Shown: positions 42,653-51,229, counted from the stretch's first letter. The stretch is DNA of 64,000 nucleotides from Paenibacillus sp. FJAT-26967 (GCF_001541095.1 NZ_LMXH01000004.1:62001-126000); one strand, 5' to 3'. Notes: generated by a model from the sequence alone, not told the origin. Translations and numbers: made by a program.

Positions 42653-43291
42653 TTATTTCCACGTCGTCACAGTTTCAACAGGCAGCCGATATGTTTGGAA
42701 GCCTTCACTTGCCGCTTTACCGATTGAAATCAGCATAACAGGAATATAGCGGTTATCATCGAGGCCGAATGTTTTCGCTATTTGACCCTTCTCATAGCCG
42801 CCGATGGGGTTCGTGTCATAGCCGTGCGCGCGTGCAACGAGCATGAGCTGCATAGAGACGAGGCCAGCGTCAAGTATGATGGAATCTCTTAGATTTGCCT
42901 CGGGCATACCTGCATAAATGGGCTTAAATGCATTCAATTGCATCTCTTTTATTTCAGCAGGCATGTATCCCAGCTCAACGGATTTCCCATAAATCTCTTC
43001 GGCATAGTCGAAGCTATTCTTATCCGCAAAGACAGCAATTACCGCGGACGAACTTAACACTTTATCTTTATTAAATTTAGCAAGATCGCCAAGCGTTTTT
43101 TTTCCTTCATCGCTGTCAATGACTATGAAACGCCAAGGCTGCAAGTTGATTGAAGACGGTGCACGGGTGGCCTCCGCTAATATCTCCGTCATTTCCTCGC
43201 GGCTAATTTTTATGCTTGGATCATAATTTTTAATGGATCGGCGTCCATATACAATTTCGTTGAAATCATTTGTTTTTTGAAAGTTACTCAT
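42653..43291 (-). CDS. nitroreductase-family flavoprotein
   Basis: A 212-residue FMN-dependent NAD(P)H oxidoreductase. The FMN site is visible as GRRSIKNYDPSIKIS at the N-terminus and ATRAPSSINLQPWRFIVI; the C-terminal GGYEKGQIAKTFGLDDNRYIPVMLISIGKA is also typical of the YdgI/NfsB group. It should reduce nitro compounds, quinones or similar electrophiles. It heads the operon with marR and the ABM protein. Confidence 0.9.
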   Translation of the reverse strand: MSNFQKTNDFNEIVYGRRSIKNYDPSIKISREEMTEILAEATRAPSSINLQPWRFIVIDSDEGKKTLGDLAKFNKDKVLSSSAVIAVFADKNSFDYAEEIYGKSVELGYMPAEIKEMQLNAFKPIYAGMPEANLRDSIILDAGLVSMQLMLVARAHGYDTNPIGGYEKGQIAKTFGLDDNRYIPVMLISIGKAASEGFQTYRLPVETVTTWK

Positions 43292-43340
43292 AACTGTTGC
43301 CCTGCCTTTCTTGTTGCTAATATATTTGACCCATCAATAG

Positions 43341-43352
43341 TTGATATATCAA
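43341..43352. promoter_or_regulatory. operator of the nitroreductase-MarR operon
   Basis: The perfect palindrome TTGATATATCAA, followed by AATATAATA, 50 bp upstream of the nitroreductase start. A related ATATTTGAC half-site lies about 20 bp closer to the gene. It fits a MarR dimer. Confidence 0.6.
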
Positions 43353-43519
43353 ATATAATACAAGCGAAGTTCCGACGCAATGCCCGGAATTATTTACCAC
43401 AGGAAAAGGCCGAAGAGCTTAAAAAGTCAGCACCCCCCTGCTAATGAAAATGAAACCCCCTTACTGCAATTTTTCGATTTGAAGTGAGCCATGTTCTTGA
43501 AATAGTAGAGTGAACTTTC

Positions 43520-43562
43520 AACGTTTAAGCCGCCGCTATTTGTTGGCGGCTTTTCAAACGTT
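43520..43562. terminator. hairpin between the nitroreductase operon and the next gene
   Basis: AAGCCGCC (43527-43534) pairs with GGCGGCTT (43545-43552), with outer arms AACGTTT/AAACGTT. TTTT follows the inner stem. There is no upstream plus-strand gene, so it may be a relic. The stretch 43420-43515 (C-rich, AATGAAACCCCCTT) resembles nothing I can name with confidence. Confidence 0.5.
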
Positions 43563-43662
43563 CAAGATAAAATGCGAGATTTTCTAATGAAAGAGAATAG
43601 CTCTTTTTTTTAATTATTAAAAAATTCTGATAATATAAAATAAAAGGGGGGAGGAAGAAGTA

Positions 43663-44487
43663 ATTATTTATAAAACGGCGCCTTATATTTTAATACTCGG
43701 AATTATTATTATTGTGTCAGATGGTCTCTGGGTTGTGGATACCTATAATCGGAATATTACTTATCCGAAAGAAGCCTTCATCTATTTGATGATCGGAATA
43801 GGCTTGACGATTGCTGCTTATTTGATTATTCAGTGCGAAAGGAATCGAGGTACGCTAGTAAAGGATAAGAACGGCCCGGGGATAGGTAAGGATAATCGAA
43901 TTTTCATCAATAAGATGTGGGAACAAAGGGAGAAAATCGGAAGCGGGATGATCGTATTTCTTTTTATTATGCTGGTCGTCGTTTCTATTTTTGATTTTGC
44001 CAAAGCGCTTGGTCTGATCCAGCCCCTTATATTGACGGGAATGACCGGGTATTCGTTTCTTCATATTATGCGTGACGAAGACGAGGAAATGAAGGAGACC
44101 AATCTCCAGCCCCGAAACCCGAAAATTCGGTGTTTCCTGCGACTGATCGATTACAGAGAGCATCTTTTTAGCATACCGCTGCTCTTGTTTATTATCATTG
44201 TTATGACATTTTTGCTGTCTAAGCACTTTGGATTGATGCTGAGCCTAGAGACAAGCGGCAATCCCAGGTATGTGATGAGTTTGCCAACGAGTGCTTGGAT
44301 TACAGCGGCATTAGTTTTTGCCTGCGCATTTATGTACATCATTCAGCATTGTAATTTCTTCGGGATTCACCGAGCCGAGCAGGGTGAGTATAAGGTGATT
44401 CAGATTCACTTTGCCGAAATTATCGTTTGCGGGGCCACTTTTTTAATTTGGTTAGTAGTCCTGGTATTGGCATTATTCACAAGCTAA
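43663..44487 (+). CDS. integral membrane protein of unknown function, likely AUU start
   Basis: About 274 residues with seven predicted helices and no family I recognise. Between the in-frame stop at 43636 and the GTG at 43714 there is no ATG, GTG or TTG. A very strong GGGGGGAGG (43646-43654) lies eight bases before an ATT at 43663. Starting there adds YKTAPYILILGIIIIVSDG, a full membrane helix that the GTG start would cut in half. The GTG has no ribosome binding site. I therefore infer an AUU start; a sequencing error is the alternative. Later segments include a loop MRDEDEEMKETN and a final helix pair. Confidence 0.6.
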   Translation: MIYKTAPYILILGIIIIVSDGLWVVDTYNRNITYPKEAFIYLMIGIGLTIAAYLIIQCERNRGTLVKDKNGPGIGKDNRIFINKMWEQREKIGSGMIVFLFIMLVVVSIFDFAKALGLIQPLILTGMTGYSFLHIMRDEDEEMKETNLQPRNPKIRCFLRLIDYREHLFSIPLLLFIIIVMTFLLSKHFGLMLSLETSGNPRYVMSLPTSAWITAALVFACAFMYIIQHCNFFGIHRAEQGEYKVIQIHFAEIIVCGATFLIWLVVLVLALFTS

Positions 44488-44549
44488 CAAAGGGGGCACT
44501 CGCTAGCGGCGAATGCCTTTTTCAGTTTATAGCGGGTCGTACATGTCCT

Positions 44550-45113
44550 TTATTTTTTTGCGTAACTTAGGAATTCTTCTATATCATGATTTAGTAATAA
44601 TGGTATAGCCTTTTCGATCTCGCTTAGTTTCCAGTCCCACCATTTTATTTCCAGTAAACGATCTATAAATGGTTGTTGGAACCTATATTTAATGATTTGT
44701 GCCGGGTTACCGGCTGCAATTGCATAGGGCGGGACATCTTTGCTGACTAAAGAGTGTGCTCCTATTACGGCTCCGTCTCCTATCTCCACGCCGGATAATA
44801 TCGTTACCCCGGAAGCGATCCATACATCATTACCAATCGTCACATTCCCTTTGCTCTTGGGATGTCCTTGAATGCCGGAATATTCGTTTAACAAGGCATT
44901 GAAAGGATACGTTGTGATCCAATCACTGCGGTGCTCGCCTCCCAAGAAGATGGACACTTTATCAGCTATCGAGCAAAACTTGCCTATTGTTAAAACCGTG
45001 TCTTCTCCCCAAGATCTTACTTCAGGAGTTCCATATGTGAATGAACCAATGAATGTTTTTCCATTCGGACTTTTCCTTTCTGGTAATTCTTTGTGCAGCC
45101 TGTGTATGGCCAA
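44550..45113 (-). CDS. CatB-type xenobiotic O-acetyltransferase (hexapeptide repeat)
   Basis: About 187 residues of the Vat/CatB left-handed beta-helix family, which acetylates antibiotics or other small alcohols. The hexapeptide core is VTIGNDVWIASGVTILSG, VEIGDGAVIGAHSLV and SKDVPPYAIAAGNPAQIIKY; the catalytic histidine is in GGEHRSDW. The best start is a TTG at 45113, ten bases after AAGGAGG; a GTG at 45200 has no binding site. No resistance claim can be made from sequence alone. Confidence 0.8.
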   Translation of the reverse strand: MAIHRLHKELPERKSPNGKTFIGSFTYGTPEVRSWGEDTVLTIGKFCSIADKVSIFLGGEHRSDWITTYPFNALLNEYSGIQGHPKSKGNVTIGNDVWIASGVTILSGVEIGDGAVIGAHSLVSKDVPPYAIAAGNPAQIIKYRFQQPFIDRLLEIKWWDWKLSEIEKAIPLLLNHDIEEFLSYAKK

Positions 45114-45368
45114 TGTAATTGCTCCTCCTTGAGAATAGTGTGTATCCCTTCGAGCCTCGTATATCGTATGCGAACAAACAAAATCAGCCAACTCAGCCAC
45201 TCAAAAGATTCCGAATATAGAGCGTCTTTATCCTGATGGTACCTTGCAAGTTTGCCGCTTCTCTATTGCGTTTAATAAAAGATAGAACGCATCTCTATGC
45301 TAATCGCAGCATAAAGAACTGGATACTTGTTGCAATTAAGACTGCCAAAAAACCAATGAGGTGATAAT

Positions 45369-45860
45369 ATGTCTACAACGCATGAGGCAAACCAAGAAGC
45401 TATTGAGAAGGTCAGAGATTTAATCAAAGGAATCGACGTCGCCATGCTCACTACGATAAATGATCAAGGATTGGTTTCCCGGCCTATGAGCACCCAAGAA
45501 GTCGAATTTGACGGGGATCTGTGGTTTATAACCAAAAAAGACAAGAGTGTCTATCAGGAGCTTCTTCAAAATTCGAAAGTGAATGTGGCATACGCAGATA
45601 AATCTTATGTGTCCATACGCGGCGAGGCAGAATTAGTGGAGGACAGAACGAAAGTCGAGGAGTTCTGGAATCGTTCTTACGAGATGTTCTTCGATACTAC
45701 TTCCGATGATCCGAGTTTGGTACTTATCAAAATCAAGGCCGAAACGGCAGAGTATTGGGAAGCGGGTAACAAAACGAAGATGGTCAAGAATCTGTTGAGA
45801 AAAATCACGGGAAAAGACTCAGATGACATGGATTTGAACAAAACAGTCGAATTGGGTTAA
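45369..45860 (+). CDS. general stress protein 26-like flavin-binding split-barrel protein
   Basis: A 163-residue pyridoxamine 5'-phosphate oxidase-like protein. Motifs are VAMLTTINDQGLVSRPMST, LWFITKKDKSVYQELL, VNVAYADKSYVSIRGEAELV and IKIKAETAEYWEAG, typical of the GSP26/YzzA group that binds FMN or FAD. The reaction is not known for most members. GAGGTG precedes the ATG. It stands alone with a strong terminator after it. Confidence 0.88.
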   Translation: MSTTHEANQEAIEKVRDLIKGIDVAMLTTINDQGLVSRPMSTQEVEFDGDLWFITKKDKSVYQELLQNSKVNVAYADKSYVSIRGEAELVEDRTKVEEFWNRSYEMFFDTTSDDPSLVLIKIKAETAEYWEAGNKTKMVKNLLRKITGKDSDDMDLNKTVELG

Positions 45861-45901
45861 GCATGCACAGCATTAATAATCCTTCCTATAGATCCAAACA
45901 G

Positions 45902-45927
45902 GCCTAGTCCACAGGGACTAGGCTTTT
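45902..45927. terminator. terminator
   Basis: GCCTAGTCC (45902-45910) pairs with GGACTAGGC (45915-45923), followed by TTTT. Confidence 0.85.
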
Positions 45928-45948
45928 CTGCGAGATCAAGATTCCGTA

Positions 45949-46383
45949 TCAATAAAAAACCTTGCGGTGAAGAAGGTCAAGCGCACGCTCGATTTCCTGC
46001 AGCTCTTCCTCGGAAACATGCCCGAGCCGTTCAACAAAGCGGGACTCAATGTGCCGGAAAGTCTCGTTCATCAGCGCCATCCCCTTACCGGAAAGCCGAA
46101 TCAATTGCTTGCGCCGGTCTTCCTCATCGGTAATTTTCTCGCACAGTTGTTTCTCGGTTAGTTTTCTCAGCTCGCGGCTTGTATTCGGCATGGACATATG
46201 CATGCATTCACTAATCTCACTTAGCGTTACAGGCTGGCTGACGGCAAGATATTCTAGAATCTTATATTGAACAGGCGTAATCGCTCCGGATTTCGCATCT
46301 TTTGTCATATCATTCGTTATCTGATGCACAGCGGCCGTAAAGGCCACAAATTTCTGAAATATGGCGTTTGTGTTCTTATCCAC
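45949..46383 (-). CDS. MarR-family regulator
   Basis: A 144-residue winged-helix regulator: VTLSEISECMHMSMPNTSRELRKLTEKQL and the wing EEDRRKQLIRLS. The GTG at 46383 lies three bases after AGAGGTGATCC, an almost complete match to the 16S rRNA tail; the longer frame to 46431 has no site. It is divergent from a quinone-reductase-like gene, with two TTATCA-type dyads between them, so it should control both. Confidence 0.85.
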   Translation of the reverse strand: MDKNTNAIFQKFVAFTAAVHQITNDMTKDAKSGAITPVQYKILEYLAVSQPVTLSEISECMHMSMPNTSRELRKLTEKQLCEKITDEEDRRKQLIRLSGKGMALMNETFRHIESRFVERLGHVSEEELQEIERALDLLHRKVFY

Positions 46384-46430
46384 AGGATCACCTCTAGGGG
46401 AAACGATAACAAATTTATTGTCCGAAAACA

Positions 46431-46487
46431 ATTATCATTTGACAACTAAATAGAGGGCGTGCTACTATTTGCTTATCAAATGATAAG
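46431..46487. promoter_or_regulatory. MarR operators between divergent genes
   Basis: CTTATCA-AA-TGATAAG (46472-46487) is a perfect dyad 17 bp before the quinone-reductase start. ATTATCATTTGACAAC (46431-46446) is a second, weaker copy closer to the MarR gene. Confidence 0.7.
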
Positions 46488-46503
46488 TAAAGGGGCTGTT
46501 AAA

Positions 46504-47091
46504 ATGAACATGCTAATTATCTATACACATCCAAATCACCAAAGTTTAAGCTATGCTTTTCTAAATGAAGTCATTCTGGGCGGCAAAGAGAACTCTGTTA
46601 TAGAGGAGATACAAGTATTGGATTTGTATGAGGAAGGATTTAATCCGATTTTGGTTTTTAATGAGAAGAAACGCCGAAGGGATATGCACACAGATCCGGA
46701 TTTCGCTAAATACAGGGATCAGCTTATGTGGGCCGACAAAATTGTTCTCGTATACCCGCTTTGGTGGGGGCGTCCTCCGGCTATGCTTATGGGGTATATC
46801 GATCAGATGTTTGCTTCGGGATTTGCGTATAAGGATACGGGCGGACTTCTGCCGCAAGGACTGCTGAAGGGGAAATCTGTGGTTTGCATTTCGACTATGA
46901 AGGGGCCGGCTCATTATCCGTTGTTATGGCTGAATAACGCACATAAAGCTTTAATGCGTAAAGCGTTGTTTAATTATGTAGGGATCAAGAAAGTGAAGTT
47001 CTTTGAATTTGGCAGCATGGAGAGTCCGCGGGGCCGGCATCCAAGTAAATTGAACAAGATCTACCGTTATTTTAAGAGCGTCCGTCATTAG
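46504..47091 (+). CDS. flavodoxin-fold NAD(P)H dehydrogenase (quinone)
   Basis: A 195-residue flavoprotein of the NQO1/KefF/MdaB type. LIIYTHPNHQSLSYAFLNE is the FMN/FAD phosphate site and DKIVLVYPLWWGRPPAMLMGYIDQMF the conserved centre. It should reduce quinones or azo compounds by two electrons. AAGGGGC precedes the ATG at 46504; a start at 46459 would overlap the operator. Control by the divergent MarR gene is likely. Confidence 0.88.
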   Translation: MNMLIIYTHPNHQSLSYAFLNEVILGGKENSVIEEIQVLDLYEEGFNPILVFNEKKRRRDMHTDPDFAKYRDQLMWADKIVLVYPLWWGRPPAMLMGYIDQMFASGFAYKDTGGLLPQGLLKGKSVVCISTMKGPAHYPLLWLNNAHKALMRKALFNYVGIKKVKFFEFGSMESPRGRHPSKLNKIYRYFKSVRH

Positions 47092-47170
47092 TAAATTAGA
47101 AGAGGACCTGAGCATGCAGCCCGGTCCACGGTATGGATTAGTAAGAAGCTATTTGAAGGCAGGAGGAAGC

Positions 47171-48061
47171 TTAGTCTTCTTCCGGAACAATTACCTCGAT
47201 ATGTCGGGGCATAGTGCTGAGGTTGATCGGTAGAGGCGGTCCCTCTTCGCCGTCTACATTGGTCCTGACGGCTTCCGCCGAGCTCACAGTTACATGCTTC
47301 GCCGTAAAGTAAATAACGTCTTTATGATTCTTCAGGCTGCCAAACAGCAGAGATAGGCTGGCTGTAAGGGTATTGAATAAATGAAGATCCTTTATAATGA
47401 AACAGTGAAGCAGGCCATCATCCACAGCCGCATCCGGCGCAAGTTTCTCAAATCCCCCGACCGAGTTGGTCAGAGCGGCTAGAAAGAGCGGCGATTCTCC
47501 TTCCCATGTCTGGTCATCATAACGAATGTGCAGAGGATGGGCGTGGCTGCTCATCAATTCTTTAATGCCTTCCTTCAAGTAGGCAAAGGCGCCCAGTTTG
47601 GATTTATCCTCTGACGTTACGGAAGAAAGCGACTCAGCGATGGAGCCCGCGGCGACGACATTGACGAATAACCGGCCGTTCAATCGACCCATATCTACCG
47701 TTTGTACTCTGGATGAAGTGAGTGTCTGGATTGCTTTCTCGGGCTGGAGTGGAATTTGTAGGGCGCGTGCGAAATCATTGACGGTCCCAAGAGGGACGAT
47801 ACCGAGTCTCGGACGGTGGTCTTGGTCAATAAATCCATTGATCGTTTCATGGAGCGTCCCATCGCCTCCGATAGAAACCACCAGATCGCAGCTTTGCTCA
47901 CAGGCCGTTATACAGAAATTGGTTGCATCCCGTTCTTTTTCCGTTTCCTTGACCGTAACCTCGTATCCTTGGGCCAGCAGAATATCTTTCACGCTGCTGA
48001 CATGTTTCAGCGCGTTTTCTTTACCCGATGAGGGATTCATAATGATCATGGCTTGTTTCAT
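47171..48061 (-). CDS. diacylglycerol/lipid kinase family protein
   Basis: A 296-residue lipid kinase of the DagK/YegS type that phosphorylates a lipid alcohol using ATP. The nucleotide loop SIGGDGTLHETINGF is clear, with IIMNPSSGK at the start, GIVPLGTVNDFARAL, and the C-terminal NVDGEEGPPLP, all standard. The ATG at 48061 is nine bases after GAGAGGAC; an ATG at 48067 is too close. It stands alone. Confidence 0.9.
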   Translation of the reverse strand: MKQAMIIMNPSSGKENALKHVSSVKDILLAQGYEVTVKETEKERDATNFCITACEQSCDLVVSIGGDGTLHETINGFIDQDHRPRLGIVPLGTVNDFARALQIPLQPEKAIQTLTSSRVQTVDMGRLNGRLFVNVVAAGSIAESLSSVTSEDKSKLGAFAYLKEGIKELMSSHAHPLHIRYDDQTWEGESPLFLAALTNSVGGFEKLAPDAAVDDGLLHCFIIKDLHLFNTLTASLSLLFGSLKNHKDVIYFTAKHVTVSSAEAVRTNVDGEEGPPLPINLSTMPRHIEVIVPEED

Positions 48062-48148
48062 ACACATCGTCCTCTCTATTGGGTAGTAGCAGCATCATGT
48101 ACTTACTATTTACCCGAAAAGACAGTCTTGCACCTCAGCTTGAGAAAA

Positions 48149-48535
48149 TTAGCGGGCTTCTTTCTGCGCTTTATTCAAGTTTACGAACATGTTAATCGCA
48201 AAAATAACGGTTGCCAACACTACAATCGTTCCGCCCGCACTCATAAACGGAACACCCAAACCTTCATTACCGGCAGCGAAGGCAATCATGCCAAGCAGCA
48301 TAAGCGGCAGGCCTATGTTGTGGAGCCAAAAGTGAGCAGTGGCCAGCTTCCCTATTGCGGACTGGGGAAACACGTGATAAATCAAGCCGAACAAAGCCAT
48401 CGATACCCAGCCGAGCAGGTTGATATGCGCATGCGCGGACGTGTAACGGAAAGAGTCTGTCATTCCCATGACTATCCCTAGAATAACGCCACCAACAAAA
48501 TAAAGGCTGCCAATTTTAATAAACCGAATACCCAT
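48149..48535 (-). CDS. small CcoN-like haem-copper-oxidase-related membrane protein
   Basis: A 128-residue protein with four membrane helices. The segment SAHAHINLLGWVSMALFGLIYHVFP has the histidine pattern of a helix in cbb3 oxidase subunit I and NnrS-type proteins, but the protein is far shorter than an oxidase subunit. It might bind haem or copper, or act in assembly. GAGAGAGG precedes the ATG. It follows a DUF2798 gene by 21 bp and both share a TetR-controlled promoter. Function unknown. Confidence 0.75.
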   Translation of the reverse strand: MGIRFIKIGSLYFVGGVILGIVMGMTDSFRYTSAHAHINLLGWVSMALFGLIYHVFPQSAIGKLATAHFWLHNIGLPLMLLGMIAFAAGNEGLGVPFMSAGGTIVVLATVIFAINMFVNLNKAQKEAR

Positions 48536-48556
48536 TTGAAATCACGATCCTCTCTC

Positions 48557-48772
48557 TTATTTTACGATTAGACGTACAATTCTAGTGGCCAACGGAAAGG
48601 CTAAGAATGCGACCGGTATCGAAACGCAAGTGCCGATTAACGCACTCATCAGAAAGGCTTCCATGAAAATTTCGGTAAAGCCGACGTTTACTGCGGTCAT
48701 AACGAATGACATCGGGACGCTCATGAAGATAGACATTAAGACGGAAAACAAAATAGGTTCGATTTTCTTCAA
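48557..48772 (-). CDS. DUF2798-type small membrane protein
   Basis: A protein of about 71 residues with two membrane helices (ILFSVLMSIFMSVPMSFVM and ALIGTCVSIPVAFLAFPLA), matching the short DUF2798 family of unknown role. I use the TTG at 48772, nine bases after GGAG. A TTG at 48787 in the same frame would lie at or next to the predicted transcript start. It is the first gene of a two-gene operon with the CcoN-like gene. Confidence 0.7.
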   Translation of the reverse strand: MKKIEPILFSVLMSIFMSVPMSFVMTAVNVGFTEIFMEAFLMSALIGTCVSIPVAFLAFPLATRIVRLIVK

Positions 48773-48793
48773 ATCCTTCAACTCCAATCTTAT

Positions 48794-48811
48794 ATTATAT
48801 AAACTGGTCTA
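48794..48811 (-). promoter_or_regulatory. TetR-type operator and promoter of the DUF2798 operon
   Basis: On the minus strand TAGACC (48806-48811), six bases, TATAAT (48794-48799). The same TAGACC-N6-TATAAT layout occurs before the adjacent TetR gene (49540-49557). TAGACC is the half-site of LmrA/YxaF operators as I remember them. Confidence 0.65.
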
Positions 48812-48833
48812 CATAAAACAAATAAAAAATAAT

Positions 48834-48872
48834 ATCGGATTACGTCCTGGGTGGTTTCGTCCATAATCCGAT
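48834..48872 (-). terminator. terminator of the TetR gene
   Basis: ATCGGATTA (48834-48842) pairs with TAATCCGAT (48864-48872). On the minus strand a T-rich tail (ATTATTTTTTATT) follows. Confidence 0.8.
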
Positions 48873-48925
48873 AGTTACTTTGAAAGCATCTCTCCATGCT
48901 GCCCCCTACCGTCTGTGAGCAGCGG

Positions 48926-49522
48926 TCACGATCCTACCGTTCCACCCTCACTCTTCCTCAGTAAAACCGGTATATGTGCCGACAAGGTGAGCAGAGGTTT
49001 GTTGTCTCTTAGTGTAATCATCAGCAGCATGGCGCCTTCGATCATCGAGACGAGTAAAAGGCCGAGTTCCGCTGCTTTGATCTTGTTGAATCCCGCCGCG
49101 ATCAGCTTCTCGGCATAGATGTTCTGCCAGTCTTCAAAAGCGGTTTGACTGGCCATCCGTAATGCTTCGCTTACAGCGGCAGTCTCAGCCGATGCCCAAT
49201 ACCCGATGGGCATAGGTTCTTTGTACTTACAATCTGCAGCTTCTTCTGCCAGTCTTCGGAGAAGCGATTGTACGGCAAGAACGGGATCGGCTATTGGAGC
49301 AAAGGTTTCCCTCAGCTGATCTTGAACGAATAGATTGGCCCGCTTGATGCATTCCAGTGCGAGCTCTTCTTTACCGTTAGGAAAATAATAATAAAGCGAG
49401 CCCTTAGGAGAACCGCTCTCTGAAATAATCTGGTTTAATCCGGTTGCGTGATAACCTTGAACAATGAAAAGACGAGCAGCCGTATTTACTATGTTTTCAT
49501 AAGAGCTGGGTTTGGTAGCCAT
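48926..49522 (-). CDS. TetR-family repressor, LmrA/YxaF-like
   Basis: A 198-residue repressor. The N-terminal HTH reads ATGLNQIISESGSPKGSLYYYFPNGKEELA, very typical of LmrA/YxaF; the C-terminal domain (VSMIEGAMLLMITLRDNKPL) also fits. The ATG at 49522 has GAGTGAT upstream; a GTG at 49531 would be near the transcript start. Its own promoter and that of the next operon share TAGACC-N6-TATAAT, so it likely represses itself and the DUF2798/CcoN-like pair. Confidence 0.85.
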   Translation of the reverse strand: MATKPSSYENIVNTAARLFIVQGYHATGLNQIISESGSPKGSLYYYFPNGKEELALECIKRANLFVQDQLRETFAPIADPVLAVQSLLRRLAEEAADCKYKEPMPIGYWASAETAAVSEALRMASQTAFEDWQNIYAEKLIAAGFNKIKAAELGLLLVSMIEGAMLLMITLRDNKPLLTLSAHIPVLLRKSEGGTVGS

Positions 49523-49539
49523 CTTTATCACTCGCAGTC

Positions 49540-49557
49540 ATTATAACGTTCGGTCTA
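49540..49557 (-). promoter_or_regulatory. operator and promoter of the TetR gene
   Basis: On the minus strand TAGACC (49552-49557), six bases, TATAAT (49540-49545), within ATATAGACCGAACGTTATA, an imperfect dyad. Confidence 0.65.
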
Positions 49558-49639
49558 TATATGTAATAGCATGAAAGCTTTCCTTGTGTCAATTCACTAA
49601 TTTTGGCTCTCGTATCGGGGAGCTGTTAACACGGCACTC

Positions 49640-50566
49640 CTACATGAAATCGAAAAAATAACGGATCACGTGGAAAAAAACCGGAGAGGTGTAGGTCAAG
49701 CTATCGACCCGGCTCAAGTAGCTTTGTTTCAAAGCATCGAACTTCTCGTCATCGCCGATCAGCAAATCGCGCTTCAACACGGACACGGTCAAGCTGCCGA
49801 AGAAGCCGCTCAAACTGATTAGCATGCCTGACAAGATCCCGAAGACCGGGCCAAACGGCGTCAAGTAAGGATAGATCAGATACGAAGCCCCGGTTGTGAC
49901 AAGAAAAGCGCATGCGAAGCCTTCCCAAGTCAAATTCGGGTTGGAGGTCGGAACCACTTTTCGCTTGCCGAAATAGATTGACGCCAGATAGTGTGCAACA
50001 TCGTTGAGCTGCGTCAGAACCACCAGGAAGAGCACAAGTCCCGCCCCGTACTGCGGCGTTGCAAATTGAAAATAAGCCAGGTGGCTAAGGCCGAACACCA
50101 TCAGCATGAGTCCCCACTGGGTGGAGCTGACGTTACGCAGAAAACCGACCGTTCCTTTGCTGATTAAGCGCGGGATCGGCAGGAACAAGAAGATATAAAT
50201 CGGAATAAACACAATGAACATTCCGTACCACTCGATATAAATCCAATAAAATTGCACGGGAATCGACAAGTACGCCCACAGAAACAATCTACGGTCGGCT
50301 TTTCTTGTCCGGATCATAGAGAAATACTCTTTCAGAGCGAAGAAGGTGAGCACCATCAGAGATAATAGAGAAACGACCGGGTTAAACAAGGTTGCCAAAC
50401 AGAAGATGAAGAACATACCCCACCAGGTTTTGATGCGGAGTCCGATACCCGAATAGTCTTTGTGCGACTCCTTCCTGCTCATTACATAATACATACAATG
50501 AACAAGCGATAAAACGATGAAAATAAGAACTAACGTGAACAGAGAGCTATCTATGATAATCACCAA
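49640..50566 (-). CDS. phosphatidate cytidylyltransferase-like membrane protein
   Basis: A 308-residue membrane protein with eight predicted helices. The C-terminal half has the CdsA plan: TQLNDVAHYLASIYFGKRKV, SNPNLTWEG, then SVLKRDLLIGDDEKF and LSRVDSLTYTSPVFF. The CDS signature is recognisable but relaxed (HGG is absent). It should make CDP-diacylglycerol or a similar nucleotide-activated lipid. The start is uncertain: TTG at 50566 or GTG at 50563, both without a good ribosome binding site. Divergent from the YiiX-like gene. Confidence 0.8.
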   Translation of the reverse strand: MVIIIDSSLFTLVLIFIVLSLVHCMYYVMSRKESHKDYSGIGLRIKTWWGMFFIFCLATLFNPVVSLLSLMVLTFFALKEYFSMIRTRKADRRLFLWAYLSIPVQFYWIYIEWYGMFIVFIPIYIFLFLPIPRLISKGTVGFLRNVSSTQWGLMLMVFGLSHLAYFQFATPQYGAGLVLFLVVLTQLNDVAHYLASIYFGKRKVVPTSNPNLTWEGFACAFLVTTGASYLIYPYLTPFGPVFGILSGMLISLSGFFGSLTVSVLKRDLLIGDDEKFDALKQSYLSRVDSLTYTSPVFFHVIRYFFDFM

Positions 50567-50649
50567 CTTATTGTGGAGTACAATCTAGTAAAGGCATTAT
50601 ATGTTATTATAAAGCAATAGTTGAAACTTAATAAGGGGAACATCCGTAA

Positions 50650-51192
50650 ATGGCAGCAGATCGATCGGTCTTTATCTTGCTTACGAATACCGGAACGCTT
50701 TTTACAAAAGTTATCCAAAGCTACACGAAAGCCCCTTACAATCATGCCTCCATATCCTTTAACCGGGAACTTTCGGAGCTGTACAGCTTCGGGCGCAAGC
50801 ATCCTAACAACCCGCTGAATGGCGGCTTTGTCAGAGAAGATATCCGGACAGGCACGTTCAGCAAATATCCGGATACGACGTGCGTCATTTACGAGCTTCA
50901 AGTGTCGGAACGCGAAGTGGAGAAAATGAAGCGGGTCCTGCAGATCTTCATCCGCAGGGACAGGAAGTACTTCTACAACATTCTAGGCGTAATCGGAATT
51001 ACCGTAAAAGAACCGGTTGAATTCAGTAACGCTTACTTTTGCTCGCAGTTTGTCGCGGAAATTCTGCACCGGTCCGGCATCAAGATATGGAATAAGCTGC
51101 CTGCGCTCGTCACGCCGGATGATTTTCGGCAAAGCGACCGGCTGCGGTTGATTTATGAGGGGAAGCTGAGCGATTATGCTCCTCGGAACTGA
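50650..51192 (+). CDS. YiiX-like permuted NlpC/P60 papain-fold protein
   Basis: A 180-residue protein of the permuted papain-fold family, presumed cysteine hydrolases or acyltransferases acting on lipids or peptides. The histidine is in YNHASISFN near residue 32 and the cysteine in NAYFCSQFVAEIL near residue 138, the circularly permuted order. There is no signal peptide. AAGGGGA lies 12 bases before the ATG. A terminator follows. The substrate is not known. Confidence 0.82.
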   Translation: MAADRSVFILLTNTGTLFTKVIQSYTKAPYNHASISFNRELSELYSFGRKHPNNPLNGGFVREDIRTGTFSKYPDTTCVIYELQVSEREVEKMKRVLQIFIRRDRKYFYNILGVIGITVKEPVEFSNAYFCSQFVAEILHRSGIKIWNKLPALVTPDDFRQSDRLRLIYEGKLSDYAPRN

Positions 51193-51229
51193 GGAGGATG
51201 CGCGAAGTTACTAGTTCGTTGTACGCAGG

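Noticed and set aside
43330-43455. Open frame ending NYLPQEKAEELKKSAPPC as a possible gene remnant
   Set aside because: It begins in the nitroreductase promoter, covers its operator and has no start or homology I recognise; probably chance.
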